DNA of 64,000 nt from Delta-02 sp964513565 (GTDB lineage: Bacteria > Desulfobacterota > Syntrophorhabdia > Syntrophorhabdales > Syntrophorhabdaceae): positions 62,001 to 126,000 of the forward strand of contig CAZENE010000001.1 of NCBI GenBank assembly GCA_964513565.1, given 5' to 3'. Within the stretch, counting starts at the first letter, position 1. The number at the start of each line of letters is the position of its first letter. The notes under the pieces are model-generated. The model saw nothing but the letters and a program-made list of their open reading frames with translations. It was not told the DNA's origin and did no database searches. The position numbers and the translations under genes are program-made. Shown in pieces: positions 8,042 to 17,594 of the stretch.

Positions 8042-9256
8042 GTGGCCGATGAAGACCTCTCAAAACTAAAGATCGATAAAACGCAGCCGGCATTCAAAAG
8101 GGCGCCGAAAAGAAAGAAACGCCTGTATATTATCGCAGGCATTGTGCTTGCGATACTCATAATCCTTGCCCTTGCAGGAGTTTTTTCCCCTGCGGCGCGG
8201 GTCGATGTCGTGAGCGTTCAGCAATTTTACCCGGCGCAGTCCTTCACGGTCCTTAACGCCAGCGGCTACGTCGTGCCGCAGAGAAAGGCGGCTGTCGCTT
8301 CAAAGATAACGGCCCGGCTTCAGGAACTGTTCGTCGAAGAGGGCAGCAGTGTAAAAAAGGACCAGGTCCTCGCCCGCCTCGAGAATGCTGACCTTGCGGC
8401 CACCTTGAGGCAGGCTGAGGCCAATCTCAACGCCGCGCGCTCATCCGTTGAACAGGCGAGAGCCGAACTCAATGACGCTCAGGTCAATTTCGAGCGTGAA
8501 AAGAGGCTTCTTGCGAAAGAATTTACGACCCGCTCGGTTTATGATGCAGCCGAGGCGCGCTACAAGAAAGCGCTTGCGGCCGTTTCCGGCGCCAGGTCCC
8601 AGGTCGGGGCACAGGAGGCCGTTGTCAGGGAAGCGAAGGTATCACTCGAGTATACATATATACGGGCCCCTTTTGACGGTGTCGTCCTCACCAAGAATGC
8701 CGATATCGGCGATATTGTCACCCCGATCGGCGCCGCAGCCACGGCAAAGGCAGCCGTCGTCACTCTCGCGGACATGTCGACATTGAAGGTCGAGGCGGAC
8801 GTCTCCGAATCGAACCTCGGACAACTGAAGCTGGGCCAGCCATGCCAGATACAGCTTGACGCCATACCGGACACCCGTTTCGACGGGACGGTCCACATGA
8901 TCGTGCCGACCGCAGACAGGGCGAAGGCGACGGTCATGGTCAAGGTGAGTTTTAACCGGCTTGACCCGCGTATATTGCCCGAAATGAGCGCGAAGGTCGC
9001 TTTTCTCTCACGGGAGGTGTCGGAACGCGAGAGGGCGTCGCGTCTCGCGGTCGACCGCAGGGCCGTCATCGAAAGGAACGGGAGAAAATACGTTTTTATC
9101 GTGCGGCAGGGACGTGCGATGCAGGCGGAAGTGACGACTCAGGATACTTTTGGCAATATGATCCAGATAACAAGCGGTGCATCCTCCGGTGATAAAGCGG
9201 TCCTCAACCCTCCTTCACGCCTTTCAAACGGCTCCCGAGTCAAGATAAACGAATAA
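8042..9256 (+). CDS. Periplasmic adaptor (HlyD/MacA-type membrane fusion protein) of ABC efflux system
   Basis: 404 residues if begun at GTG 8042; an ATG at 8050 is out of frame, and the frame further upstream only runs antisense to hflX. A single membrane anchor (KKRLYIIAGIVLAILIILAL, about residues 22-45) places the rest in the periplasm. Then come a lipoyl/barrel-sandwich half (GYVVPQRKAAVASKITARL, VEEGSSVKKDQVLARLE), a coiled-coil hairpin rich in Ala/Arg/Glu (about residues 110-190), the second half IRAPFDGVVLTKNADIGDIV, and a beta-barrel domain ending in ISGAS-type repeats. It starts a four-gene operon; the next gene overlaps it by one base. An outer-membrane TolC-like partner is not in the window. 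Confidence 0.88.
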   Translation: MADEDLSKLKIDKTQPAFKRAPKRKKRLYIIAGIVLAILIILALAGVFSPAARVDVVSVQQFYPAQSFTVLNASGYVVPQRKAAVASKITARLQELFVEEGSSVKKDQVLARLENADLAATLRQAEANLNAARSSVEQARAELNDAQVNFEREKRLLAKEFTTRSVYDAAEARYKKALAAVSGARSQVGAQEAVVREAKVSLEYTYIRAPFDGVVLTKNADIGDIVTPIGAAATAKAAVVTLADMSTLKVEADVSESNLGQLKLGQPCQIQLDAIPDTRFDGTVHMIVPTADRAKATVMVKVSFNRLDPRILPEMSAKVAFLSREVSERERASRLAVDRRAVIERNGRKYVFIVRQGRAMQAEVTTQDTFGNMIQITSGASSGDKAVLNPPSRLSNGSRVKINE

Positions 9257-9957
9257 TGGAACCCGGGGTAATGGTCTCTATCTCAAAATTGTACAAGTCA
9301 TATCACCGGGGAGACCAGGTGATCCCTGTCCTCGACGATATTTCATTCGATATTGGAGAGGGCGAGTTCCTTGCCTTAATGGGGCCGTCCGGCTCAGGCA
9401 AGAGCACACTTCTCAATTTGATCGCCGGGATAGACCAGCCGGACAGCGGTTCGATCGTGATCGGAGACGTCGATATAACCACAATGTCCGAGACCGAACT
9501 GGCGCATTGGCGCGCGCTCAATGTCGGTTTCATCTTTCAGTTCTACAATCTCATCCCGGTCCTGACGGCCTTCGAGAATGTGGAATTGCCCCTCATCCTG
9601 ACATCTCTTTCCCGAACAGAACGCAGGGAACACGTTGAGATGGCACTGAAGGTCGTCGGCCTCGCGGACAGGATGGACCATTACCCGGGGCAGCTTTCCG
9701 GCGGGCAGGAGCAAAGGGTCGCGATAGCCCGCGCGATCGTGACAGACCCGACCATACTGGTCGCCGACGAGCCGACCGGCGATCTCGACAGGGTTTCCGC
9801 CGAAGAGATAATGGGCTTGATGGACCGCTTGAACAGTGAATCCAGGAAAACTATCATTATGGTCACGCACGACCCCCGCGCGGCGAAAAAGGCCCATGTC
9901 GTGAGACACCTCGATAAAGGAATCCTGACCAATGCATATTCTCAAGATACTCTTTAA
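9256..9957 (+). CDS. ABC transporter ATPase, MacB/LolD type
   Basis: 233-residue ATPase of the MacB/LolD/FtsE class. Walker A GPSGSGKST (about residues 42-50), Q-loop FQFYNLIPVLTAFENVELPL, signature LSGGQEQRVAIARA, Walker B TILVADEPTGDLD and H-loop VTHD are all intact. The signature carries Glu where LSGGQQQRV is usual. It overlaps the adaptor by one base and the first permease by 26 bases, indicating translational coupling. It powers mechanotransmission-type export of lipids, lipoproteins, peptides or antibiotics; the substrate is undetermined. Confidence 0.93.
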   Translation: MEPGVMVSISKLYKSYHRGDQVIPVLDDISFDIGEGEFLALMGPSGSGKSTLLNLIAGIDQPDSGSIVIGDVDITTMSETELAHWRALNVGFIFQFYNLIPVLTAFENVELPLILTSLSRTERREHVEMALKVVGLADRMDHYPGQLSGGQEQRVAIARAIVTDPTILVADEPTGDLDRVSAEEIMGLMDRLNSESRKTIIMVTHDPRAAKKAHVVRHLDKGILTNAYSQDTL

Positions 9958-11089
9958 GAACGCGTTCCGGCACAAGCTCCGGACCGGTCTTACTATCATG
10001 TCCATCATGATCGCGCTCCTGGCGTTCGGGCTTTTACGGACGGTCATCAATGCTTGGTATGCGGGAGTCGAGGCGTCTTCCGCCTATCGGCTCGTAACCC
10101 GGAACGCCGTTTCGATAATATTCCCGCTTCCCCTGTCATATAAGGACAGGATACGGCAGGTGGACGGGGTATCCGAAGTTTCTTGGGGAAACTGGTTCGG
10201 CGGCGTTTATATCGATGAAAAGAATTTTTTCGCCAATTTTGCCGTCGATGCCCGGACGTACTTCGATCTTTACCGTGAATATGCCATCCCCGATGACCAG
10301 AAAACAGCTTTTTTGCGGGACCGCAAGGGCTTTGTTGCGGGACAGAAACTGGCGCAACGGTTCGGCTGGAAAATAGGAGACACGGTCGTCCTCAAGGGTA
10401 CGATCTTTCCGGGGAACTGGGAATTCGTCATGCGGGGCATTTACCGCGGACGGGACCCGAACGCGGACGAGACAGTGTTCGTATTCCACTGGGACTATCT
10501 CAACGAGACTTTGAAGAAAACTGTCTCCACGCACGTCGACCAGGTCGGTTTTTACCTAGTCGGGATCAAAGACCCAGCAAGGGCCACGTCCATATCCGAG
10601 TCCATAGACGGCCTTTTCCAAAACTCGTATGCCGAGACGATAACGGAAACGGAAAAGGCCTTTACCCTGGGCTTCGTAGCCATGTCGGACGCCATCATTA
10701 CCGCCATCGAGCTCGTTTCGTTTGTCGTCATTATCATTATCCTTGCCGTCGTTGCAAATACCGTGGCAATGTCCGTCCGGGAAAGGACAAATGAATATGC
10801 CATCTTCAAGACCCTCGGTTTCGGGGGATGGAGGATCGCGGGACTCATCCTCGGGGAGTCCATCGTGATCACAATGATGGGCTGCGCTTTTGGAGTCGCT
10901 GCGACATATCCCGCGGCACAGGCATTCGGCAAGGCAATGGGAGCGTATTTTCCTGTATTCAACGTCAGCCCGGGAACGATCGTGCTTGATATCCTTTTTT
11001 CGCTGACCGTGGGTATGCTGGCCGCGGCGATACCGATATACCGCACGCTGAAGGTACGTATTGCCGATGGGTTAAGGATGGTGGAATGA
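9932..11089 (+). CDS. ABC transporter permease, FtsX/MacB family (first)
   Basis: 385 residues with the FtsX/MacB topology: one N-terminal membrane helix (LRTGLTIMSIMIALLAFGLL), a large extracytoplasmic domain of roughly 220 residues, then three C-terminal helices (ELVSFVVIIIILAVVANTVAMSV and following). The cytoplasmic coupling segment RERTNEYAIFKTLGF is characteristic. The ATG lies inside the ATPase gene (26-base overlap), and its last bases overlap the second permease by four (ATGA). The two permeases probably form a heterodimer with two copies of the ATPase. Confidence 0.9.
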   Translation: MHILKILFKNAFRHKLRTGLTIMSIMIALLAFGLLRTVINAWYAGVEASSAYRLVTRNAVSIIFPLPLSYKDRIRQVDGVSEVSWGNWFGGVYIDEKNFFANFAVDARTYFDLYREYAIPDDQKTAFLRDRKGFVAGQKLAQRFGWKIGDTVVLKGTIFPGNWEFVMRGIYRGRDPNADETVFVFHWDYLNETLKKTVSTHVDQVGFYLVGIKDPARATSISESIDGLFQNSYAETITETEKAFTLGFVAMSDAIITAIELVSFVVIIIILAVVANTVAMSVRERTNEYAIFKTLGFGGWRIAGLILGESIVITMMGCAFGVAATYPAAQAFGKAMGAYFPVFNVSPGTIVLDILFSLTVGMLAAAIPIYRTLKVRIADGLRMVE

Positions 11090-12255
11090 GGGGGATCCCA
11101 TTTGCATATAGTATCAGGAATCTCTGGACCCGGCGGCTGACAACGGCCCTGACGGTTTCAGGGATGGCTCTCGTCGTCTTCGTTTTCGCAACGATCCTTA
11201 TGCTCGCTCAAGGCCTTCAAAGGACACTTGTCGAAACCGGGTCCTACGACAATGCGGTCATCATACGCAAAGGCTCGGGATCAGAGGTGCAAAGCTGGAT
11301 CGATCGCGCACAGGCCGGAATCATAGAAACAGACCCGATCGTCGCCACCGGGACGGAAGGCAAGCGCCTTGTCGCCCGCGAGCTTGTCGTGCTTATCGGA
11401 CTCCCGAAAAAGGATACCGGGAAGGTGTCAAATGTTACTATCCGCGGCATAAGCGAAGCTTCCCTTGCCCTGCGCCCGCAAGTTGTCCTAATACGCGGGA
11501 GGATGCCGAAAATGGGCTCATCCGAGGTCATTGTCGGATCGAGCGTTGCCCGCCGTTTCGAGGATGCAGATCTCGGCGGCGAGCTTCGCTTCGGAATGCG
11601 GCAATGGAGTATCGTCGGGATCTTCGATGCGGGAAATACGGGTTTCACGTCCGAGATATGGGGGGATGTGGAACAGCTCATGCCGGCCTTCAGGCGGCCG
11701 GTCTTTTCATCGATGATCCTGCGCATGAATGACCCGTCACAGTTCGAGGCGTTTAAAACGAGGGTCGAGACAAATCCGCGCCTGACCCAGGAGGTAAAGC
11801 GGGAGATGCGCTATTACCTCGAGCAATCGGAGATGATGGCAAAATTTCTGCGCATCCTCGGCATATCACTAACTTTCATCTTTTCCCTCGGCGCGGTCAT
11901 CGGGGCTATGATCACGATGTACGCCGCCGTGGCCAACAGGATCGGAGAGATCGGCACATTGAGGGCCCTCGGATTCAGGCGCAGGAGCATACTGATCGCA
12001 TTCCTCATGGAGGCGCTTCTCCTCGGGCTCGCAGGCGGGCTCGCAGGTCTTTTCTTCGCCTCGTTCATGCAATTAGTGACGGTTTCGACCGTGAATTTTC
12101 AGACATTCTCGGAGCTTGCGTTCAAATTCAGCATGACGGTCGGCATAGCTGTCAGGGCACTCCTTTTTGCGGTCATAATGGGGTTTATGGGCGGTGTTCT
12201 TCCGGCGCTCCGGGCCTCTCATATGAATATTGTCGAGGCCCTGCGGTCAAAGTAG
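11086..12255 (+). CDS. ABC transporter permease, FtsX/MacB family (second)
   Basis: 389 residues with the same layout as its neighbour: helix 1 near residues 20-43 (LTVSGMALVVFVFATILMLAQG), an extracytoplasmic MacB-PCD-like domain, and three C-terminal helices starting at ILGISLTFIFSLGAVIGAMITMYAAV. The coupling helix motif NRIGEIGTLRALGFRRRSIL is clear. Its ATG overlaps the preceding stop (ATGA). It ends the operon, convergent with the LeuA-domain gene 37 bases away; no strong terminator hairpin is seen in that gap. Confidence 0.9.
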   Translation: MRGIPFAYSIRNLWTRRLTTALTVSGMALVVFVFATILMLAQGLQRTLVETGSYDNAVIIRKGSGSEVQSWIDRAQAGIIETDPIVATGTEGKRLVARELVVLIGLPKKDTGKVSNVTIRGISEASLALRPQVVLIRGRMPKMGSSEVIVGSSVARRFEDADLGGELRFGMRQWSIVGIFDAGNTGFTSEIWGDVEQLMPAFRRPVFSSMILRMNDPSQFEAFKTRVETNPRLTQEVKREMRYYLEQSEMMAKFLRILGISLTFIFSLGAVIGAMITMYAAVANRIGEIGTLRALGFRRRSILIAFLMEALLLGLAGGLAGLFFASFMQLVTVSTVNFQTFSELAFKFSMTVGIAVRALLFAVIMGFMGGVLPALRASHMNIVEALRSK

Positions 12256-12292
12256 GTTTCCTGCATGTGATACCTTTGGGGATTAAATGAGT

Positions 12293-12745
12293 TTATCCAA
12301 TTTTTGACGCGAGGATCGCGTATTCAAAGCCGTCGATAAGGGCAACGAACGATGCCTGGTTGATATTTTCGGATATGGCGACAACGCTCCAGATGTCTTC
12401 GCCGTCGGAAAATATAATATTCACTTCGACATTAGCCGCGGTGCCGGAACGCGAATCGTGGATGCGCGACGAAAAATCAACCAGCGATATCCCTTGGATA
12501 ACGGGGAAAATAGAGGATAACGATTTCTTGAGCACATTTGCCAAGGCATCGACGGGTCCGACGCCCGTGGCTGCCTCGTGCATCTGTTTTTTTTTCGCTT
12601 TTATTATCACGGTCGCCTCAGGCCTTAACCCATCGTCGATCAGACGGTATGTGCCCACCACCTCGAACGGCGCCTTGTAGCCCTTTTTTGACCTCAGAAT
12701 GTTCAGGTCCTTCGTAGCGTTGATTATGTTAACGAGTTTATTCAC
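12293..12745 (-). CDS. Free-standing LeuA-type allosteric (dimerisation) domain protein
   Basis: 150 residues beginning at GTG 12745, which shares its G with the cimA stop (TAGTG), so the two are translationally coupled. The whole protein resembles the C-terminal regulatory domain of isopropylmalate/citramalate synthases: FEVVGTYRLIDDG, EATVIIKAKKKQMHEAATGVGPVDALANVLKKSL, and GTAANVEVNIIFSDGEDIWSVVAISENINQASFVALIDGFEYAI. The same blocks (VKVGDRVEHTAALGKGPVNALDNALRKAL; TWGTVGVSENIIEASWRALVDSIDYKL) occur in the C-terminus of the adjacent CimA. It has no catalytic barrel. I infer a trans-acting regulatory or dimerisation partner for CimA or LeuA. Confidence 0.8.
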   Translation of the reverse strand: MNKLVNIINATKDLNILRSKKGYKAPFEVVGTYRLIDDGLRPEATVIIKAKKKQMHEAATGVGPVDALANVLKKSLSSIFPVIQGISLVDFSSRIHDSRSGTAANVEVNIIFSDGEDIWSVVAISENINQASFVALIDGFEYAILASKIG

Positions 12746-14313
12746 TACTTCTTTTCCTCTTCAATGAGAAGCTTGTAATCGATACTGTCTACAAGTGCCC
12801 GCCAGCTTGCCTCGATTATATTTTCCGATACGCCGACCGTGCCCCAGGTGTGTTTCCCGTCGCTTGATTCAATAAGGACGCGGGTAGGGGCACCCGTGCC
12901 TTCCCGGGTCGAAAGAACACGGACCTTGTAATCAACGAGATCCATCGTCTTGAGATCGGGATAGAATGTCTGAAGCGCTTTGCGCAGGGCATTGTCGAGG
13001 GCATTGACGGGGCCTTTTCCGAGCGCTGCCGTATGTTCCACCCTGTCACCGACCTTTACAAGGATCGTAGCCTCCGTGACCGGCTGTGACCTTTCTTTTT
13101 TCTCGACAATGATCCGGAAACCTATCAGTTCGAAATATGACCTGTGAATACCGAGCTTTTTCTTGATGAGAAGTTCCAGCGAGCCCTCTGCTCCCTCAAA
13201 CTGGTACCCGCGCATTTCCATGTCTTTTATCCTGCGGATGATATCTTTTGCGAGGTCCGGGTCTTTTTCTATATCTATATTGAATTCTTTTGCCTTGTAC
13301 CGGATGCTCGATTCACCGGAAAGGTCCGAAATGAGGACGCGCTGCGAATTGCCTACGAGATCGGGCCAGATATGTTCGTACGTTTCCGGATTTTTCCGTA
13401 TCGCGCTGACATGGATACCGCCCTTATGGGCAAACGCGCTTTCGCCGACATAAGGACGGTGTTTATCCGGAATGAAATTAGCCATTTCATCTACGAAAAG
13501 GCTGAGTTCCCGCAGCCGGGCCAATTTCTCTTTGTCGATGCCTGTATGCCCCATTTTTAATATGATGTTCGGTATGATGGAGCACAGGTTTGCGTTGCCG
13601 CAGCGCTCGCCATAGCCGTTTATCGTGCCCTGGACCTGGGCGCAGCCGGCCTTGACGGCCATCAGCGTATTGGAGACGGCAAGTTCCGTGTCGTTATGGG
13701 TATGTATCCCGAGGCGTGTTTTTGTCGTTCTGGTGATTTTGCGTGTTATATCAAATATCTCAAAGGGCATTGTCCCGCCGTTCGTATCACACAGGACGAT
13801 GATATCAGCGCCGGAGTCCCCGGCAGCCTTGAGGACCGCCAGCGCATATTCGGGATTGCGCTTGTACCCGTCGTAAAAATGCTCGGCGTCGAAGAAAACC
13901 TTCTTGTCGAGGCGTTTAAGGTGGCCGACGGTATCGGCGATCATTTTTAAGTTAATGTCGAGGCTGACTCTTAGTGCGTCACGGACATGAAGGTCCCACG
14001 CCTTTCCGACAATAGCGACACAGTCGGTCCCGGCTTCAAGCAGCGCCCGCATGACAGGATCGGTTCCCGGTCGGACATTCGCCTTTATTGTGCTGGAAAA
14101 TGCCACAATGTGGGCATTTTTAAGCCTTAGTTTTTTTACTTCCTTGAAATAATGAAGATCTTTCGGATTGGAGCCCGGCCATCCGCCTTCGATATAATGG
14201 ATGCCGAAATCGTCGAGCCTTTCCGTTATCCGGAGCTTATCGGTCAGCGAAAAGGCGATATCTTCCGATTGGGCCCCATCCCTGAGGGTGGTATCGTAGA
14301 ATTCTACCCTCAA
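12745..14313 (-). CDS. cimA: (R)-citramalate synthase
   Basis: 522 residues, full length for the CimA branch of the DRE-TIM metallolyases. It condenses pyruvate with acetyl-CoA to citramalate, the entry to threonine-independent isoleucine synthesis. Catalytic-barrel motifs: FYDTTLRDGAQSEDIAFS, GWPGSNPKD, metal-binding HTHND, and NGYGERCGNANL. Linker and C-terminal regulatory domain follow from about residue 370. GGWPGSNPKD is characteristic of the CimA-like group rather than LeuA. It overlaps lysC by four bases and the free regulatory-domain gene by one, at the end of the ftsH-lysC operon. Confidence 0.92.
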   Translation of the reverse strand: MRVEFYDTTLRDGAQSEDIAFSLTDKLRITERLDDFGIHYIEGGWPGSNPKDLHYFKEVKKLRLKNAHIVAFSSTIKANVRPGTDPVMRALLEAGTDCVAIVGKAWDLHVRDALRVSLDINLKMIADTVGHLKRLDKKVFFDAEHFYDGYKRNPEYALAVLKAAGDSGADIIVLCDTNGGTMPFEIFDITRKITRTTKTRLGIHTHNDTELAVSNTLMAVKAGCAQVQGTINGYGERCGNANLCSIIPNIILKMGHTGIDKEKLARLRELSLFVDEMANFIPDKHRPYVGESAFAHKGGIHVSAIRKNPETYEHIWPDLVGNSQRVLISDLSGESSIRYKAKEFNIDIEKDPDLAKDIIRRIKDMEMRGYQFEGAEGSLELLIKKKLGIHRSYFELIGFRIIVEKKERSQPVTEATILVKVGDRVEHTAALGKGPVNALDNALRKALQTFYPDLKTMDLVDYKVRVLSTREGTGAPTRVLIESSDGKHTWGTVGVSENIIEASWRALVDSIDYKLLIEEEKK

Positions 14314-15542
14314 CTTTCCTCCGTCACATCCTCGGCGTCGAGGCCAAAATTCTTATGGAGTGCACGGACCGCGAGTTCTCCATACTTGCTCTCGATAACA
14401 CACGATATCTTGATCTCGGACGTCGAAATGAGCTCTATGTTTATCCCTTCCGATGCGAGGACGCTAAACATCTTGGAAGCAACCCCGGAATGTGAGCGCA
14501 TACCTAATCCGACTATGGATACCTTGGCCATGTCTTCGTCCATGGCAACCTTTGCCCCGATCGATGACCCGATCCCGTCGGTGATCTTGAAAGCCTTTTT
14601 TGCATCGGCTTTTACGACCGTAAACGTTATATCGTTAAATTGGTCATGGCTTACGTTCTGAACGATCATATCGACCACAATGTTCGCATCACTCAAGGCG
14701 CTGAAGATCTTCGAGGCTATTCCCGGTTTGTCGGGAACCCCGCTGACAGTTATCTTGGCTTCATTTTTATTATAGGTAATGCCTGAAATGACGACTTTTT
14801 CCATCATGTCTCTTTCCTCCTTGCAAACGAGTGTTCCTTTTCCTTCGATAAGGGATGATTTGACCAGGATCGGGACATTGTACTTCTGGGCCAGTTCGAC
14901 GGATCTGATCTGAAGGACCTTTGCCCCGAGAGACGCCATTTCCAGCATCTCCTCGTAGGATATCTTGTCGAGACGCCGGGCTTTTTCACAGATGTTGGGA
15001 TCTGTCGTGTAAACGCCGTCGACGTCCGTGTATATTTCGCAGAGATCGGCTTTGAGGCCTGCAGCCAAGGCTACGGCCGTGGTGTCCGAACCTCCCCTTC
15101 CGAGGGTTGTGATGTTGCCGCCGTCATCGACTCCCTGAAAACCCGGAACGATGACAATGCTGCCGTCCTTGAGCTTCGTGCGGACCGCCTTTTCTTCTAC
15201 GCTGGCTATCCTGGCGAATCCATAAGTCGAATCACTGATGATCCTGATCTGATCTGCCAGAAGGGAGACCGCCTTATAACCCATTTCAATAAGAGTTATC
15301 GCCAGAAGGGCCGATGTGACCTGCTCTCCGGTGGAGATAAGGACATCGACTTCCCTCAAGTCCGGGAACTTCGCAATGTCGTGAGCGAGATTGAGAAGAC
15401 GATCGGTTTCGCCTGACATCGCTGAAACCACGACAATGACATCCATCCCGCGCTCTTTATAGTCAATGGCGCGCTTCGCCACATTTTGTATCCTCTGCAC
15501 ATCCCTGACGGACGTGCCTCCATATTTTTGAACTACGAGCAT
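14310..15542 (-). CDS. lysC: Aspartate kinase
   Basis: 410 residues, the monofunctional lysine/threonine-regulated type. It phosphorylates aspartate, first step to lysine, methionine, threonine and diaminopimelate. N-terminal KYGGTSV substrate/ATP motif, GRGGSDTTAVALAA, and TDVDGVYTTDP are present, with two C-terminal ACT domains (VVISGITYNKNEAKITVSGVPDKPG and KVSIVGLGMRSHSGV) that bind effectors. The four-base overlap with cimA couples aspartate-family and isoleucine supply. Confidence 0.95.
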   Translation of the reverse strand: MLVVQKYGGTSVRDVQRIQNVAKRAIDYKERGMDVIVVVSAMSGETDRLLNLAHDIAKFPDLREVDVLISTGEQVTSALLAITLIEMGYKAVSLLADQIRIISDSTYGFARIASVEEKAVRTKLKDGSIVIVPGFQGVDDGGNITTLGRGGSDTTAVALAAGLKADLCEIYTDVDGVYTTDPNICEKARRLDKISYEEMLEMASLGAKVLQIRSVELAQKYNVPILVKSSLIEGKGTLVCKEERDMMEKVVISGITYNKNEAKITVSGVPDKPGIASKIFSALSDANIVVDMIVQNVSHDQFNDITFTVVKADAKKAFKITDGIGSSIGAKVAMDEDMAKVSIVGLGMRSHSGVASKMFSVLASEGINIELISTSEIKISCVIESKYGELAVRALHKNFGLDAEDVTEES

Positions 15543-15615
15543 GGTGAACCTCCGTGATTAAAATATGGATAACAAAAGGATATACGGTTTTGTTTTTCTG
15601 CCGTCGTCCCGATTG

Positions 15616-16044
15616 TCAGCCTTGGTTTTCCTGCTTGATAATAACAATTTTTCGGTCCATTTCTCCAGTGATTTCTATATGTACCTCGATGACGCCCTTC
15701 CACCAGGAAGCCCTTTCCGCCCATTCCACCACGACAACGCCAGCTGCCATGAATTCTTCGATATCGAGGTGGGCAAGCTCGCTGCTGTCGAGACGATACA
15801 GGTCGACATGGCATAATGTCATAGTTCCTTCGTAGACGTTCATCAATGTAAATGTGGGGCTGACGACATATTCCCAGTCAGGGACCCCGAGGCCTCGGGC
15901 GATACCCTTGACCAGCTGTGTCTTGCCAGCGCCCAGTTCGCCATAGATGGCGTAGAGCTGTCCAGCTTTCGAGGTCAAGCCTATCGATTCTCCTATTGCA
16001 ATAGTTTCAGAGGGATCTTTCGATATATATTCGGTCCGTTCCAT
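15616..16044 (-). CDS. tsaE: tRNA threonylcarbamoyladenosine biosynthesis ATPase TsaE
   Basis: 142 residues. TsaE energises the TsaD-TsaB complex that places t6A37 on ANN-decoding tRNAs. Walker A is GELGAGKTQLVKG; downstream SPTFTLMNVYEG, HVDLYRLD and VVVEWAERA match the family. Its start lies 38 bases inside the preceding nnr gene. Together with tsaC (46.6 kb) and mtaB (38.3 kb) it is one of three genes in this window acting on the same tRNA position. Confidence 0.93.
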   Translation of the reverse strand: MERTEYISKDPSETIAIGESIGLTSKAGQLYAIYGELGAGKTQLVKGIARGLGVPDWEYVVSPTFTLMNVYEGTMTLCHVDLYRLDSSELAHLDIEEFMAAGVVVVEWAERASWWKGVIEVHIEITGEMDRKIVIIKQENQG

Positions 16045-17581
16045 GGCGGATCTCCTCTATCGCACGGCCCAATCCGGTGAGAAGGTCAAGAGCGAGAAGA
16101 TCTGCATCGGAATTGCCTTCGACCCATGTATCCGCCATGTAGCCATGCAGATACGCCCCAAGGAGCGTGCTTTCGACAAGAGTGTACCCTTGTGAAGCAA
16201 GGCCGCCGACAAAACCGGTCAGGATGTCGCCGCTTCCTCCTTTGGCCAGCGATGGATTTCCCGTGGGGTTCAGGAAGGTCCCGCCATCAGGCGCTGCAAG
16301 GATGCTTCCCGCTCCTTTGAGAAGTATATTCACCCCCCAATCCGCAGCCAGCGACCGGGCGATGTCGACCCTTCCGGCATTGACCTCCTTCGGGGTCTTT
16401 CCAATGAGCCGGGCGAGTTCGCCGGGGTGGGGCGTAAGGACCGCTTGCCTCTGGGTATTCTTCAAAATGTCCGTGGACCCTTGGAATGCGCTGATCCCGT
16501 CGGCGTCTATGAGAAATGGTTTATCGATCTTTGTATATATTTTCTGAACGAGTTCCCTCACCCCGTCATTCTGTGAAAGACCGGGCCCCATTATGATAAC
16601 GTCCTTGTCCCGGGCGAAGGATATGATATCCTCGAAGGATTCAGGCACAAAAAATCCCCTGCCGTCATCCCTGACGGGGTAGGTCATAACTTCTGTTGTC
16701 TTCATTTCCAGGATTGTATTCAGCGTCTCGGGCACTATCAATGTGACTAGGCCTGCCCCGATCCTCATGGCCGCGAGAGATGCCATGTGCGCGGCTCCCG
16801 TCTTGCCGGGCGATCCCGCAATGACGACGGCATGACCGAAAGATCCTTTATGTGACGAGCTTCCGCGCTTCTTCAGGAAGCTTCTGATCATATTCCCGTC
16901 GGTAACCAGTCCGTCACACCCCAGCTTTTCCTCGATAAAGGGAGGGATGGAAATATCGATGACGGTCAGCCGGCCCGTATGTTCGGGGCCGGCCCCGGTT
17001 ATCTGCCCCGGTTTCGGGTAAGCGTACGTGAATGTATGTTTTGCGCGAACGGCGCTACCCAGTACATTGCCTGTGCTGCCGTCTATGCCCGAAGGGATAT
17101 CTACAGACATAATGGGTTTGCCGGATGAGTTGATGGCCTTGATCACAGTCTCTTCGATACCACCGACAGATTTCGATAGACCGGTCCCGAAAATTGCATC
17201 GATCAGGATATCGGCATGCTTCAGGTCCGCTTCAATCCCCCCGGGCGCCGTCGTCACTTCCACTATCTCTCCGGACAGGGATTTAAAGAGGTTCATATTG
17301 AGTGCGGCGTCGCCCTTGAGGTCGCTTTTCCGGCCTAAGAGATAAATTCGTACCGCAAAATTATCGATAAGCGCATACCGGCCGACAACAAAGCCATCGC
17401 CTCCATTGTTGCCCCGCCCGCATACGATAGCTATATTCTCGCAGCCATTAAGATAATTTTCCCTGATGAGCCGGTATGTATTTCTGCCGGCGTTTTCCAT
17501 AAGGACCGCGGACGGGATGCCCCATGTTTGTATGGCGTATTTGTCGTATTCCGCCATTCTCTGCGGTGAAAGGATCTTCAT
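16007..17581 (-). CDS. nnr: Bifunctional NAD(P)HX epimerase / ADP-dependent dehydratase
   Basis: 524 residues joining two repair enzymes for hydrated NAD(P)H. The N-terminal YjeF_N epimerase (about 1-210) shows MENAGR, GRGNNGGDGFV and DIPSGIDGSTG. The C-terminal ribokinase-like dehydratase (about 220-510) shows GSPGKTGAAHMASLAAMRIGAG, LTPHPGELARL and the catalytic LAKGGSGDILTGFVGGL. It lies 13 bases after acpS and overlaps tsaE by 38 bases, the order common in delta- and other proteobacteria. Confidence 0.95.
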   Translation of the reverse strand: MKILSPQRMAEYDKYAIQTWGIPSAVLMENAGRNTYRLIRENYLNGCENIAIVCGRGNNGGDGFVVGRYALIDNFAVRIYLLGRKSDLKGDAALNMNLFKSLSGEIVEVTTAPGGIEADLKHADILIDAIFGTGLSKSVGGIEETVIKAINSSGKPIMSVDIPSGIDGSTGNVLGSAVRAKHTFTYAYPKPGQITGAGPEHTGRLTVIDISIPPFIEEKLGCDGLVTDGNMIRSFLKKRGSSSHKGSFGHAVVIAGSPGKTGAAHMASLAAMRIGAGLVTLIVPETLNTILEMKTTEVMTYPVRDDGRGFFVPESFEDIISFARDKDVIIMGPGLSQNDGVRELVQKIYTKIDKPFLIDADGISAFQGSTDILKNTQRQAVLTPHPGELARLIGKTPKEVNAGRVDIARSLAADWGVNILLKGAGSILAAPDGGTFLNPTGNPSLAKGGSGDILTGFVGGLASQGYTLVESTLLGAYLHGYMADTWVEGNSDADLLALDLLTGLGRAIEEIRHGTDRIYIERSL

Positions 17582-17594
17582 ATGTCGCCCCCTG

